Shown: positions 23,819 to 32,307, counted from the stretch's first letter. The stretch is DNA of 32,307 bases from an uncultured Lentisphaeria bacterium (GCA_913042885.1 CAJWLW010000019.1:1-32307); one strand, 5' to 3'. Translations and numbers: made by a program. Notes: generated from the sequence alone by a model not told the origin.

Positions 23819-24876
23819 TTGGGCAGTTTTATAATTTTCATGGTACACCGTACGAAATCGGCACTCAGCATGGCGTTGCCATGCGCCAGGCAATTATCGA
23901 GGAGTCCGCCGCTGCGATCGCCCAGTTGACCAATCTTCGGAGTTGGTCGGAGACTGCCGCACTGCAGTACATGGTCGATGCATACGAGCCGTTGTTCCGG
24001 CAGTACACGCCGCGAGCACTCGAAGAGGTTCGCGGTATTGCAGACGGCGCCGAACTGTCATATGCCCACGCCTTCTTCTGTGCCACGCGCGATCAAATGC
24101 CAATGCGCTCCGAGGCTGATGGCTGCACAGCTTTTGCCTGTGGCATGAGTGCCACGCGCGACGGCCATGTCCTGATGGGCCAGACCAAGGATACCGGTGC
24201 CCCGCTCGAACGGTATCGGATCATGCGCGTAACAGATGATCGCGATGAGCGCCGGCTGATGCTGAACTATCCGGGCTGGATTGCCAACCTGTGCGTGACC
24301 TCGCAAGGCATGGCGTTCACCGGTAATTCGCTGTACGCCAGGATGCCGCAAGGTGACGTTGCCCCAAGCTCATTGCTCAAACGCATCATCATGGAATCGG
24401 CGTCGGTGCGTGATGTCCTCGACTCGATGGCCGGTCTGCGGTTCAGCAACGGCTGCTATATGGTCGGGGACGCCACCGGTCACCTAGTGCGGATGGAGTG
24501 GGTATCGGGTGATGTCGACATCGAAGACATCTCCACTACGGCTTATGGCCATGCAAACACGATTTTATGCGAACGCCTGAAAGTCCATGAGCTTGACGAA
24601 CCGAGTGTTGCCTGCTCGCCGGTTCGAGGCAAGCGGGTGCAATCGGTTCTCGACCATCTCGCCGACGACATCACCGTCGAATCGTTGCAGCAGCTCACTG
24701 CCGATCACGGCAACGATCCGCAGTCAATCTGCAGCCACCAGGCCCCGGATGCCTTGATCTGGACGACCGCGGCGATCGTTTCCGACCTGACTGCCCGGGA
24801 GATGTACATTGCCATAGGCAATCCATGCCAGACAGCATTCCAGCATTACACCCTTGACTCGATACCCGCCCCATGA
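23815..24876 (+). CDS. C45 family Ntn-hydrolase (acyl-CoA:6-APA acyltransferase/penicillin acylase-like)
   Basis: This 353-residue protein matches the C45 peptidase pattern. An N-terminal helical pro-segment starts FHGTPYEIGTQHGVAM, a phrase typical of the family. The nucleophile is expected to be C104 in EADGCTAFACG, exposed by autocatalytic cleavage between G103 and C104. The following GHVLMGQTKDTG fits the usual GH.L.GQN.D. The start is GTG 23815, overlapping the epimerase stop as GTGA; in-frame codons upstream lie inside the epimerase gene. No signal peptide is seen. Family members hydrolyse or transfer amide-linked acyl groups. In an operon with a NagB-like protein and no NagA, de-N-acylation of an amino sugar is an attractive but unproven role. 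Confidence 0.87.
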   Translation: MIGQFYNFHGTPYEIGTQHGVAMRQAIIEESAAAIAQLTNLRSWSETAALQYMVDAYEPLFRQYTPRALEEVRGIADGAELSYAHAFFCATRDQMPMRSEADGCTAFACGMSATRDGHVLMGQTKDTGAPLERYRIMRVTDDRDERRLMLNYPGWIANLCVTSQGMAFTGNSLYARMPQGDVAPSSLLKRIIMESASVRDVLDSMAGLRFSNGCYMVGDATGHLVRMEWVSGDVDIEDISTTAYGHANTILCERLKVHELDEPSVACSPVRGKRVQSVLDHLADDITVESLQQLTADHGNDPQSICSHQAPDALIWTTAAIVSDLTAREMYIAIGNPCQTAFQHYTLDSIPAP

Positions 24877-24893
24877 TCAAGCCAGGCAAAACG

Positions 24894-24921
24894 AAACGGA
24901 ACCTGCAAAGCCAGGTCGTTT
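24894..24921. terminator. Hairpin between convergent genes
   Basis: AAACG (24894-24898) pairs with CGTTT (24917-24921), and after a two-base bulge ACCTG (24901-24905) pairs with CAGGT (24912-24916), leaving a six-base loop. It lies in the 61-bp gap between the convergent C45 and sialidase-like genes and could serve both. There is no T-run on either side, so intrinsic termination is uncertain. Confidence 0.4.
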
Positions 24922-24937
24922 GTCTTCGGCTTGTAGA

Positions 24938-26278
24938 TCAACAAAAACGCCACAATCCGTCGCAGGCCTCGTCGTACCGAACCTTGGCGTAGTAGATCCC
25001 GGCGGCCCGTTTGCATTGCTCGGTAACCGGTACGCCGAGCTTGCGCGGATCGTTGGTGGCGACGGGACGGACGCGGTGCGCCAGGATTTGGGTATCACCG
25101 CCGGCATGGGGCAGAAGCTTGCCGTTGTCCACCGCGATCCCGCTCTCACGTTTGATCGGCACCCCTGCTTTGCGGCTGTCGAAAACGACGCGACGATGCT
25201 CGGCAATGAAATCACGATCCGGATCGATGTCCCAACAATAAAGCGGGTCGCGGGGATGATCGTACGGCGAGATATTGGCATCGTTGGTGAATAGCCGCAG
25301 GCCACCATCGGCACCGGTGGTGATCAGCACCGGGGAGGTGGTCAGCGGCTCGGACGGCGTGGTGACATTGGGCGGATCACCGAACAAGTCGTTGGTTTGC
25401 ATCCATGCGACAGAGCCGCCCCAGGCCGCCTTCATGCTGGCGATCTGCCGTGCCGAAATGATCCACGTGTCATTGAGGCGCGCGAGACTGGGCTCGATAA
25501 CACCGTTGCAGAGGATTGGGCTGGTGCGGGTCCATTCATACAGGCCGCTTTCGGGGTTGAACGTGAAAAGGAGTGCCGCGATTCGGCCGCGGCCGGCAAA
25601 GTGGGTATCAAAGAAACCGCTGCCGACCCACTGCGTGCCGTCATCGTTGTACGGCAGCGGCGCCCCGGCAGGCTGCATCATCTGGTGAACGTCTGCGTTG
25701 CAGAAGGCGTAGGCGCACTGGAAGCCCTTCTGACGCATGACGGCCTTGGGCTGAATGATCTCGATGTCGTCGTCGTCGTCGTTCAGCCGGAACTGCAGCC
25801 ATTCGATTGCCACGCTGCTGGCGTGCAGCCACGGATCGGTCTCACGCGTATTGAGCATGAACCCGGTATCCGGATCGATAAATCGTGCCTTGCGCTCCCA
25901 GGTGACGGCGAAGACATTGGCACTCGGCGCGGGTTTGCCGTCGATGACAGCCCCTTTGGGAACGCCGAACGGTGCCGGACAGAGATGCGTGCGGCAGCAG
26001 AGCCTGCCGGTCTCGAGGACATCCCAGTCATCGACGGCCCGGGCCAGCATACCTTCCTTGATGATTCGTCCATCGTAGTCACCGTCGCGAAGCTGGTAGA
26101 CGACACTGCAGTTGTCATCCGTGCCGCGAAACCCACGCGTCGTGAAGACCAGCACAAAACGATCACGGCCCACTTGTATGCCGTTGAGCAAGCCGACAAA
26201 CCGATCATCATTTCGCGTCTCGCCGGGCAGGGAGCAGTCTCCGGCCAGTATGCCGCAGGGTGTGATGTCGGTGATCAT
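24938..26278 (-). CDS. Sialidase/neuraminidase-like beta-propeller protein
   Basis: This 446-residue protein contains propeller-type strands: RFVLVFTTRGFRGTDDNCSV, NVFAVTWERKARFIDPDTGF, GVIEPSLARLNDTWIISARQ, GGSVAWMQTNDLFGDPPNVT, GLRLFTNDANISPYDHPRDP and DILVFDSRKAG-like ends (HRRVVFDSRKAGVPIKRESG). The overall pattern (E in EPSL, R in SARQ) recalls exo-sialidase-fold proteins. The start chosen is ATG 26278; the frame continues to 26515 only inside the upstream gene. No signal peptide is evident. It follows the GH123-like gene after 88 bases and is the last gene of the minus-strand operon. Function as a hydrolase, phosphorylase or simple sugar-binding propeller cannot be decided. Confidence 0.75.
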   Translation of the reverse strand: MITDITPCGILAGDCSLPGETRNDDRFVGLLNGIQVGRDRFVLVFTTRGFRGTDDNCSVVYQLRDGDYDGRIIKEGMLARAVDDWDVLETGRLCCRTHLCPAPFGVPKGAVIDGKPAPSANVFAVTWERKARFIDPDTGFMLNTRETDPWLHASSVAIEWLQFRLNDDDDDIEIIQPKAVMRQKGFQCAYAFCNADVHQMMQPAGAPLPYNDDGTQWVGSGFFDTHFAGRGRIAALLFTFNPESGLYEWTRTSPILCNGVIEPSLARLNDTWIISARQIASMKAAWGGSVAWMQTNDLFGDPPNVTTPSEPLTTSPVLITTGADGGLRLFTNDANISPYDHPRDPLYCWDIDPDRDFIAEHRRVVFDSRKAGVPIKRESGIAVDNGKLLPHAGGDTQILAHRVRPVATNDPRKLGVPVTEQCKRAAGIYYAKVRYDEACDGLWRFC

Positions 26279-26366
26279 ATAAGGCGGATGGGACTGCCGG
26301 CAAAAAAATGAATGCAACGCCCGGATGAGCTTCCGGCAGACCTGGTTCCCAGGTGCAGCTTGTTCG

Positions 26367-29300
26367 TCATTGCAGTTGCGTGATCGCTTTGATGATTTCG
26401 CGGCGTGCGATGATTGGATCGACATTTCCCATGTTGCGTGACAGCGGATCGATCTGCTGCCAATAGCCGTCGAGCATTGCTTGTGCGTTCCCGGCTGCAT
26501 CCATCTTTCGGGCATCCCCCGACGCCTTTGCTGCGGCGATGGCCTGCTCGAGCGTACGGATGTAGCGAAAGTCGTACACCCCCTGCTGAATCAGTTCCCA
26601 GCGATACCGGTCGATCGGCGGTACCGACGGTATGATCTGTGAAGCATCGCCACCCCAATCGGGGCCGTCGGAATTGCTTGCAGCGCTGGCGTAGTAGCTG
26701 CCGAACGTCCAGTCGATGCCACCGTACTGCCGCCGTCGCCACGCCAGGAATCCCAGGCCTTCCCGTTCGAACTGGCGCCCGCCGATGCTGCCGAGAAAGC
26801 GTACGCCGCGTTTGAACAGTGCCTCTTTCTGTGCTTCCGAAATGCCGCCGTAGGTCCACCACATGGTGGCAACCGGCGCGCCATCGAGCGCCTCGGAAGC
26901 GGCAAGGTACTGCATGTACTGCCCGTTCATCGTATTGACATACACCTCGGATTCCGTGTGCTGTCGAATCAGGATACCGACGTCCCGCACAAAACTGGTT
27001 TCCGGTTCGGAATGGGGTTCGTCATGAATACTGTAGACCACCCGGCGGATGCCTTCGGCGCGTATGCAGTCATCTACTTTTCTGAGCCATTTTGGGAATT
27101 CCGTTTTGAACGTGTCGGTCAGCTGGATGACTTTCTGGATGCGCTTACCCTTGTGCTTGGGCGCTTCCTCCGGCGCCCAGGCCCGGAGCATGGCTTGGGA
27201 TGTACCCCAGCCGATGGCGACGAACGCGAAATCACAGACACCGCCGGCGTCGCGAAAATCATGAATCCGCTTGCGGATCCCATCGAGCTTCGGTTCCAGT
27301 GTGCCGTTGCCCTTCGTGTTGCCGATGCTGCCGCTGAACTCGATCGTTGTTGAACCGTGGCTCGACAGACTCCCGAATGATGCCCGCTTGCCCATGCGCA
27401 ACAGGTCGCGCACGGCATCGGAATCCTCGCCGTGCTCGTCCCACCGATCCGAAGCCGAGAGCGCGAACAGGAAATCCGATGGCGCCAGGTCAAAGGGCGT
27501 GACCTGCAGCTCGATTGGCAGACGGTGGATTTCGTGGCTGTCTTCGGTGATGACAATGGTTCCGGCATAGGTTCCGGCGGCGGCATCGGCGGGTATGTCG
27601 GCGGTGACCAGATACTGCTGCGTGTGCTGTGCATCGATATCGAGCTCGTGCGGCGGCATCAGGATCGCGTCCCAGTCCCGGGCCGATTCGAACGATACCG
27701 TGTTGGTGCGGGTAAAGATGCTGCGAATGCGTACAGCGCTCGTATCGATCGTGGCGCCATTCGGTCCGCGAAGTTCGTGCAGCACGGCCCGTACATGGTA
27801 CAGGTCACGGATGCCCCACAGACTGAAGGTGAGTTGAACGGGTTCGGTTCGAGAACCGACGGCCTGCAGCCGGTCGATGCGTTCATCGGCGCGCGGCACA
27901 ATCACCGGATGCAACGGATGTTTCGTGGTGCGCGAATAGAGGATGAAACCCCGCTCCTTCTCGGTCGCCGTAGGCGTGGCGGGTGGAGCCTTTGTGAATG
28001 CCCAGTTGTCGTTGAACGGCGCCGTCGGGTTTGACTGGGTAGCGGCGAAAACCGACCGCCAGTCCGGATCGATACCGTCCATAATAGCCGGTGGCGCGGT
28101 GTAGACGAGTTCATGCCATCGGCGTCGTGTTCGCTTGCCGGCCGGCGTGCGCGCAAACGCCTCGGTCTGAATCAGCAGACCGTTGACCACCCATTTGTCG
28201 TCGCCGGCCGTCGGCACAAAATCGACGGTCAGTTTACCATCGACTGCGGTCGCACGAAACTGCCAGATTTCGTGCAGCTGCATCGGCCAGGTCTTACGGA
28301 ACCGCTGCGTGTCGCGATTGGTGCGCGCCTCGAATTCGTACACGCGCGCCGAACCTACGGTCGACTCGTTGGGGTGCCCGGAGATGATCAGAACACGGTA
28401 GGCGCCGTCCGCCACGTCCACGGTGAATCGATGCGGTCCTTCGCCCTCGATGAAATCACGAGTGATGGCAGCGTTCAGCGTCAGTTTGCGGTTGTAGTAA
28501 TAGGTCTTGCCGCCGTCACCGCGCCATGTTGTTTTGTCATCACGGAATTCAAATCGGCGATACAACGCATCCGGTTCCGAGTAACCTCGCAAGGCCCCGT
28601 CGCCGCTCAGATGTGGCAGGCCACTCTCATCGATGCCGTGTGCGTCTGGATCCACGGGTGATGTCTTCGGACCGAAATCAAACCCCCATTGGCCCTCCGG
28701 CAACGGCGTCAGTTCGAAACGGTTCGGACCGATCCAGAAGGTGCCGTCTCCGCCGTTGAAGCCGATCCGCCAGTAATACGTCCCAATCTCAAACGGTTCG
28801 TCAAAGCGCCAGGCGGCGACCGGAATCATGTCCCGTGTCACGGTACGGGTCGCGGCGTCGGGAAAATCCGGGGAAGTCGAAACCTGCAGGAGGTCGACGC
28901 GTGCCACGTCCCAGGAGAAGACGGGCGATCGCGTTTGCAGCGTGGCGTTGTCGGCCGGGTGGCGCAGCGTGACCGGGATGCGTTCGACCTGGAAAGCACG
29001 AAACCAGCAGTCGAGGTGGTCGTCACCGGGGTTGAGTTGACCGTAGAGAACTTCCACATCCATCTTGCAGTCGGCTGCCGGCGGTGCCAGCCACGGCGTG
29101 CGATAGGTTGTCCATTCGGTCGACAGCGGCATCGATCGTCCGGAATACGTCGGGTCGCCGACCGGTGGTCGGAAGATTGGCCGCAGGCTGATTGTCTTCG
29201 CACCACCGGACGCTTTGTAATGGGTATGCACGCGGTAGACGTAACCCTGCGGCGTGTCAATGAGCAGTTTGGTAAAGCACCCGCGCGTGTAGGCTTCGGT

Positions 29301-29624
29301 CTCTTTGTTGATACGTGTGCGGCAGGCTTTGAAGGTCTCGCCGTTTTCCTTGATTGTATCGAGGTAAAACTCGGCTTTGCCGTCGCCGATCCAGGTACCC
29401 CATCTTTCGCTCGGTTCACAGGCGAACCACTCGGAGTTGGCCCGTGCCGTCTTGGGGGCAGGAATCGGGACAAAGGTGTCGTGGGTCTTCGAGTAGGAAT
29501 CCGGAGGCATCGACACGGATTCAACAATCGTGGTGTCGCCCGGACAGAGATGGGCAGCAGCCAGCCAAAGCACGAATGCGGCGATACCGAACTGCGTGTG
29601 TCTATGCGGTGTTATGTATGGCAT
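26367..29624 (-). CDS. Secreted multidomain glycoside hydrolase 123-like (DUF4091) protein
   Basis: This 1085-residue protein has an N-terminal signal peptide (FGIAAFVLWLAAAHLCPG). An Ig-like domain at about 215-305 (PADNATLQTRSPVFSWD; GTYYWRIGFNGGDG) resembles those preceding heparinase-like enzymes. Residues about 315-500 look malectin-like (GQWGFDFGPKTSPVDP; YRVLIISGHPNEST; VNGLLIQTEAF). A beta-sandwich covers about 590-710 (QQYLVTADIPADAAAGTYAG), and the C-terminal barrel (about 715-1010) holds the Asp-Glu pair D868-E869 in VVYSIHDEPHSEPETSF, as expected for GH123, followed by VATMWWTYGG. GH123 enzymes remove beta-linked N-acetylgalactosamine with substrate assistance. The domain match is from memory, so 'GH123-like' is a family-level call. 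The start overlaps the stop of the Hyi-like gene by 13 bases. Confidence 0.77.
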   Translation of the reverse strand: MPYITPHRHTQFGIAAFVLWLAAAHLCPGDTTIVESVSMPPDSYSKTHDTFVPIPAPKTARANSEWFACEPSERWGTWIGDGKAEFYLDTIKENGETFKACRTRINKETEAYTRGCFTKLLIDTPQGYVYRVHTHYKASGGAKTISLRPIFRPPVGDPTYSGRSMPLSTEWTTYRTPWLAPPAADCKMDVEVLYGQLNPGDDHLDCWFRAFQVERIPVTLRHPADNATLQTRSPVFSWDVARVDLLQVSTSPDFPDAATRTVTRDMIPVAAWRFDEPFEIGTYYWRIGFNGGDGTFWIGPNRFELTPLPEGQWGFDFGPKTSPVDPDAHGIDESGLPHLSGDGALRGYSEPDALYRRFEFRDDKTTWRGDGGKTYYYNRKLTLNAAITRDFIEGEGPHRFTVDVADGAYRVLIISGHPNESTVGSARVYEFEARTNRDTQRFRKTWPMQLHEIWQFRATAVDGKLTVDFVPTAGDDKWVVNGLLIQTEAFARTPAGKRTRRRWHELVYTAPPAIMDGIDPDWRSVFAATQSNPTAPFNDNWAFTKAPPATPTATEKERGFILYSRTTKHPLHPVIVPRADERIDRLQAVGSRTEPVQLTFSLWGIRDLYHVRAVLHELRGPNGATIDTSAVRIRSIFTRTNTVSFESARDWDAILMPPHELDIDAQHTQQYLVTADIPADAAAGTYAGTIVITEDSHEIHRLPIELQVTPFDLAPSDFLFALSASDRWDEHGEDSDAVRDLLRMGKRASFGSLSSHGSTTIEFSGSIGNTKGNGTLEPKLDGIRKRIHDFRDAGGVCDFAFVAIGWGTSQAMLRAWAPEEAPKHKGKRIQKVIQLTDTFKTEFPKWLRKVDDCIRAEGIRRVVYSIHDEPHSEPETSFVRDVGILIRQHTESEVYVNTMNGQYMQYLAASEALDGAPVATMWWTYGGISEAQKEALFKRGVRFLGSIGGRQFEREGLGFLAWRRRQYGGIDWTFGSYYASAASNSDGPDWGGDASQIIPSVPPIDRYRWELIQQGVYDFRYIRTLEQAIAAAKASGDARKMDAAGNAQAMLDGYWQQIDPLSRNMGNVDPIIARREIIKAITQLQ

Positions 29625-30382
29625 ATTTCGAACGCTTGTCGCAGCGCCGCGATCACATCGTTTTTCGGCTGAAATTCGTGGCCGATAAAACCGTCGTATC
29701 CCGTTGCATTGACGGTGCGGCAGATGCCGCGGTAATTAAGTTCCTGGTTGTCGTCAAGATCGTTGCGTCCCGGACTGCCCGCGGTATGGATATGTCCGAT
29801 TACGTCTATGTTCGCAGTGAGGTTCTGGATGATGTTGCCCTCCATGACCTGCATGTGATAGATGTCGTACAGGAGTTTTACACGCGGGCTGCCGACACGC
29901 GCAACGGCCTCCAGACCCCATGCCGTATGGTCGCATTGGTAGCCGGGGTGGTCGACGATGGAATTCAGGAGCTCCAGGTTCAGATTGACGCCTTTTTCCT
30001 CGGCGTACGGTGCGACACGTGCCAGACCGGCTGCGGTGTTTGCAATTGCCTCGTCGTCGCTCATACCCTCAACGCGTGCACCGCTGAAACAAATGAGCCC
30101 GCGCAGCCCGTAGGTAACGGCGCAATCGATCGAGGCCCGCAGTTCCGCTTCGATCCGATCGTGGTTTTCCCGTTTGTTGAGACCGTCGTACAGTGACTTG
30201 TGCCCGATCATGTTGACCATCTGCAGGCCGTGTCGTGATGCTGTTTCGCAGAGGTCCGGGAAGGTATCATCGCGTTCCCAGATTTCCACGGCGTGATAGC
30301 CGATGGCGGCGATCTCACGGAATAATTCATTCGGTTCCATGTCCGGCAAAATCGTGAGACACACCGATTGTCTGATCGCCAT
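29612..30382 (-). CDS. Hydroxypyruvate isomerase-like (Hyi) TIM-barrel protein
   Basis: This 256-residue protein starts IRQSVCLTILPDMEPNELF, typical of Hyi-like members, then GYHAVEIWERDDTF. Metal-site residues lie in NLNLELLNSIVDHPGYQCDH (Glu), KLLYDIYHMQVMEGN (Asp and His), IGHIHTAGSPGRND (His) and FIGHEFQP (Glu). The D-x-Y-H-x-Q-x-M-x-G phrase is diagnostic for the hydroxypyruvate isomerase/OtnI group. These enzymes isomerise hydroxypyruvate, 2-oxo-tetronates or related short sugars. Its start is four bases after the MDR dehydrogenase stop, and its stop overlaps the GH123-like gene. It belongs to the minus-strand operon 24938-32307. Confidence 0.9.
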   Translation of the reverse strand: MAIRQSVCLTILPDMEPNELFREIAAIGYHAVEIWERDDTFPDLCETASRHGLQMVNMIGHKSLYDGLNKRENHDRIEAELRASIDCAVTYGLRGLICFSGARVEGMSDDEAIANTAAGLARVAPYAEEKGVNLNLELLNSIVDHPGYQCDHTAWGLEAVARVGSPRVKLLYDIYHMQVMEGNIIQNLTANIDVIGHIHTAGSPGRNDLDDNQELNYRGICRTVNATGYDGFIGHEFQPKNDVIAALRQAFEICHT

Positions 30383-30386
30383 AATG

Positions 30387-31388
30387 CTACATCCCCCGCC
30401 AATCGAAGACGACGCCGAGAGTATCGGCCCTGTCGTTCATCAGTTTCGCGTACACCGCCGGTGCCTCGTCGGGCGTGTGCCGCGAGGTAATGAGATCCGT
30501 GACCCGCATCTGGTCACGTTGCAGATAGGTATAAAACAGCTCAATCTGTCGAACCCAACTCCAGGTTGCGATGTCCGGCTCCAGGTTTTCGTTGTGTGTA
30601 CCGCGAATGCTGATCTGCCGGGTAATGACGTCAGCGGTCAGGACCTGCTTGCTCGGTGTCGGTGAATCTCCGATCAGCAGCAACGTGCCGAATTGGCGGA
30701 CGAGCGGCAGGGCCATGGGGAACACTGCATAGTGTCCGGTCGCCTCGAACACGACATCGGCCAGGTCGCCATTCGTGTGGTCGCCCACGAACGTTGCTGC
30801 ATCCGCTGCACTGCCGCAGAAAATGTCTGTGGCACCATGCGCCTGAGCCATTGCCAGGCGGCTTTCGATTGGGTCGACGACGAGGACCTGTCGCGCGCCC
30901 ATCACCGTGACGTATTGTGTCAGCAGCTGTCCGAGCGGTCCGGCACCGATGATGACGACATTTGCACCCATGCCCAGCTCGGCGCGCCGGACACCTGTCT
31001 GTGCGATTGTCGCCAACTTCGACCAGGCAGCAGCCTCGTCGCTGATGTTATCCGGAATCCTGACGGCCTGGTCAGCGTCCACCATGGGCAACTGGTGGTG
31101 CGGCGATCCGCTGAAGATGCGGTCGCCGATTTCGAAGCCCGCAACACCGTCACCGATTGCTTCAACTTCCGCCACGTTGCTGTAGCCGGGGTAGAACGGA
31201 TACTGCACCCAATTATGCCAGTGGGTGCCGTCGTCCATTTCGCCGCGATAGCAGATCGATTCGGTGCCGGTGCTGATCAGGCTTACCCGTGTGCGGGCCA
31301 ACAATCTGCCAGGTGAAAGCGCCGGCACATCCTCGCTGCGGATTGCCACCTGCTGTTTACCGGTCAGCACGATGTTTGTTGATGTCAT
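30387..31388 (-). CDS. Zinc-type alcohol dehydrogenase-like (MDR) oxidoreductase
   Basis: This 333-residue protein has the GroES-like N-terminal part of medium-chain dehydrogenases (VSLISTGTESICYRGEMDD; YPGYSNVAEVEAIGDGV; FEIGDRIFSGSPHHQ) and a Rossmann domain with VVIIGAGPLGQLLTQYVTVM near residue 145. The usual catalytic Cys of ADHs is Ser-Thr-Gly in SLISTGTE, and the four-Cys structural zinc lobe is missing, as in BchC-like and bi-domain-oxidoreductase-type members. The substrate is most likely a sugar or polyol given the isomerases on both sides. The start overlaps the stop of the upstream TIM-barrel gene by four bases. Confidence 0.87.
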   Translation of the reverse strand: MTSTNIVLTGKQQVAIRSEDVPALSPGRLLARTRVSLISTGTESICYRGEMDDGTHWHNWVQYPFYPGYSNVAEVEAIGDGVAGFEIGDRIFSGSPHHQLPMVDADQAVRIPDNISDEAAAWSKLATIAQTGVRRAELGMGANVVIIGAGPLGQLLTQYVTVMGARQVLVVDPIESRLAMAQAHGATDIFCGSAADAATFVGDHTNGDLADVVFEATGHYAVFPMALPLVRQFGTLLLIGDSPTPSKQVLTADVITRQISIRGTHNENLEPDIATWSWVRQIELFYTYLQRDQMRVTDLITSRHTPDEAPAVYAKLMNDRADTLGVVFDWRGM

Positions 31389-32307
31389 GTTGTATCGTCG
31401 CTTCGATTCCAGAATCGTTCCAGGTGTTTCTTCGCGGTGATGATGACATGATCGCGGATATCCGTGATCTCGTCAGCGTTTTCATTCAAGGTGATCACGG
31501 CCCCGGGCATGCGATCGAAAACCGGGGTTAGCTTGGTGTTGCCTTCGGCAGCGGTGCCGTAGCGGTATTGGTTTGGCGGACTGTAAGGGATCGATCTGAT
31601 TTGCGCCGACGAAATGCCCTCTTCCTTCATCATGTTGAGGTAGTATCCGAGAATGTTATCGAGGGCCCGCAGGTCAGTCTCGATAATGGCGTTGCCGTCG
31701 TACCCGGTCTGGCGCACCAGTCCCATTACCTCGTCCCAATCTATCGTGCATTGGCCGGGAATGCCGCCGTGGGAAATGAAGCCATCGCCGTCCGGCACGT
31801 GCATGTGTGCGAGCTTGTCACCGACGGCCTCGAAGTATTCCGGGTAGGTCCATTGCCCGGGGCGAAAGGCATGCTGCACGTCGATTGCCCACGACAGGCC
31901 TTCGACTTCGTCGAGCAGTCGCTTCAGCGCTTCGGGACGTGTGAGGTCCTGCAGGCCGGAGCCGGTTTCGATGGTAAGCTGCACACCGTAGTTGGCGGCA
32001 ACATCACGAAGCTTTTTGAGACTGCCGACGATGGCGTTCCACATCGGTTGATTGGCACCTTCCTGGAATTCGCCGAGCTTGCCATTGCCGGCGTGGTGCA
32101 GCAGCAGGCTGATGCCGAGTTTCTGCATGCGGGCGAGCAGTGCTTCGTAGATGAAGAAGTTGTCGTCGAAGTCCGGATCGCCGAGCTTGATGCCGGGCGG
32201 CGGTGCGTGAATGCAACAGATCGACACGCCGGTGTCGGCTGCTGCCTGGCCGATGTCGTCGATCAGCGACCAGTCGTCGAGGTGCGATTGTTGCACCGCA
32301 CGGCCGC
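31385..32307 (-). CDS. Sugar phosphate isomerase/epimerase-like TIM barrel, 5' end outside window
   Basis: The frame is open to the right edge of the window. A GTG at 32296 exists, but upstream codons remain in frame and there is no ribosome-binding site, so the N-terminus most likely lies beyond the window. About 306 residues are visible. Metal-site residues appear in VQLTIETGSGLQDLT (Glu), LSWAIDVQHAFRPGQW (Asp, His), LAHMHVPDGDGFISHGG (His) and GNAIIETDLR (Glu). The family fold is the same as for the protein at 14005-14958, but the sequences differ throughout. A C-terminal extension of about 75 residues (SIPYSPPNQYRYGTAAEGNT) follows the barrel. It is the first visible gene of the minus-strand operon. 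Confidence 0.85.
   Translation of the reverse strand, partial: GRAVQQSHLDDWSLIDDIGQAAADTGVSICCIHAPPPGIKLGDPDFDDNFFIYEALLARMQKLGISLLLHHAGNGKLGEFQEGANQPMWNAIVGSLKKLRDVAANYGVQLTIETGSGLQDLTRPEALKRLLDEVEGLSWAIDVQHAFRPGQWTYPEYFEAVGDKLAHMHVPDGDGFISHGGIPGQCTIDWDEVMGLVRQTGYDGNAIIETDLRALDNILGYYLNMMKEEGISSAQIRSIPYSPPNQYRYGTAAEGNTKLTPVFDRMPGAVITLNENADEITDIRDHVIITAKKHLERFWNRSDDTT

Noticed and set aside
17046..26278. The two propeller genes (17046-18386 and 24938-26278) have exactly the same length, 1341 bp
   Set aside because: The protein sequences do not align by eye and their motifs differ, so the equal length is taken as chance.

Overview
The window looks like a chromosomal segment of a GC-rich bacterium of the Planctomycetes-Verrucomicrobia-Chlamydiae group. 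Lentisphaerota or a close relative is the best guess. The reasons are two pseudopilin-type genes with the [17 protein letters not shown] signature sitting among carbohydrate genes, many sugar isomerase-like TIM barrels, a sulfatase, a PhyH dioxygenase and large secreted multidomain glycan-active proteins. No rRNA or marker gene is present, so this placement is inference.

Layout. (1) 1-2687, minus: a tightly overlapping trio of metallophosphoesterase, ATP-grasp ligase and SAM methyltransferase, the last cut by the window edge. (2) 2688-3588: a decayed patch with a 15-bp tandem repeat, an internally deleted IS91-like transposase and a frameshifted, truncated RraA-like gene. (3) 3585-5683, minus: a secreted LamG plus TIM-barrel-like protein, preceded by a possible 39-codon coupled ORF. 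(4) 5781-5872, minus: tRNA-Ser(GCU). (5) 6089-8984, plus: a cobalamin riboswitch followed by a three-gene B12-type ABC importer (binding protein, ATPase, permease). (6) 9125-13987, plus: a 1620-residue secreted protein resembling exo-rhamnogalacturonan lyase/YetA. (7) 14005-16996: a TIM-barrel isomerase and two pseudopilins on the minus strand, in a region with duplicated flanks and a pseudogene fragment of the lyase 3' end. (8) 17046-20198, minus: DMT transporter, PhyH dioxygenase and beta-propeller protein. These diverge from (9) 20369-24876, plus: a compact operon of NagB-like deaminase, sulfatase, AGE-type epimerase and C45 Ntn-hydrolase. (10) 24938-32307, minus: TIM-barrel isomerase (cut by the window edge), MDR dehydrogenase, hydroxypyruvate isomerase-like protein, secreted GH123-like protein and sialidase-like propeller.

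Blocks 8-10 read together as glycan catabolism. Secreted enzymes (GH123-like, lyase-like) would release sugars, an EamA-type carrier may move them, and enzymes without signal peptides (sulfatase, Ntn-hydrolase, epimerase, NagB-like) could desulfate, de-N-acylate, epimerise and deaminate an amino sugar inside the cell. No NagA-type deacetylase or sugar kinase is seen, which makes the C45 hydrolase a candidate replacement for NagA. This pathway is a hypothesis from gene content. The most unusual structural feature is at 13748-16990, where two loci share the same flanks but carry different genes between them, and one pseudopilin has a doubled N-terminal prepilin motif at the recombination point.
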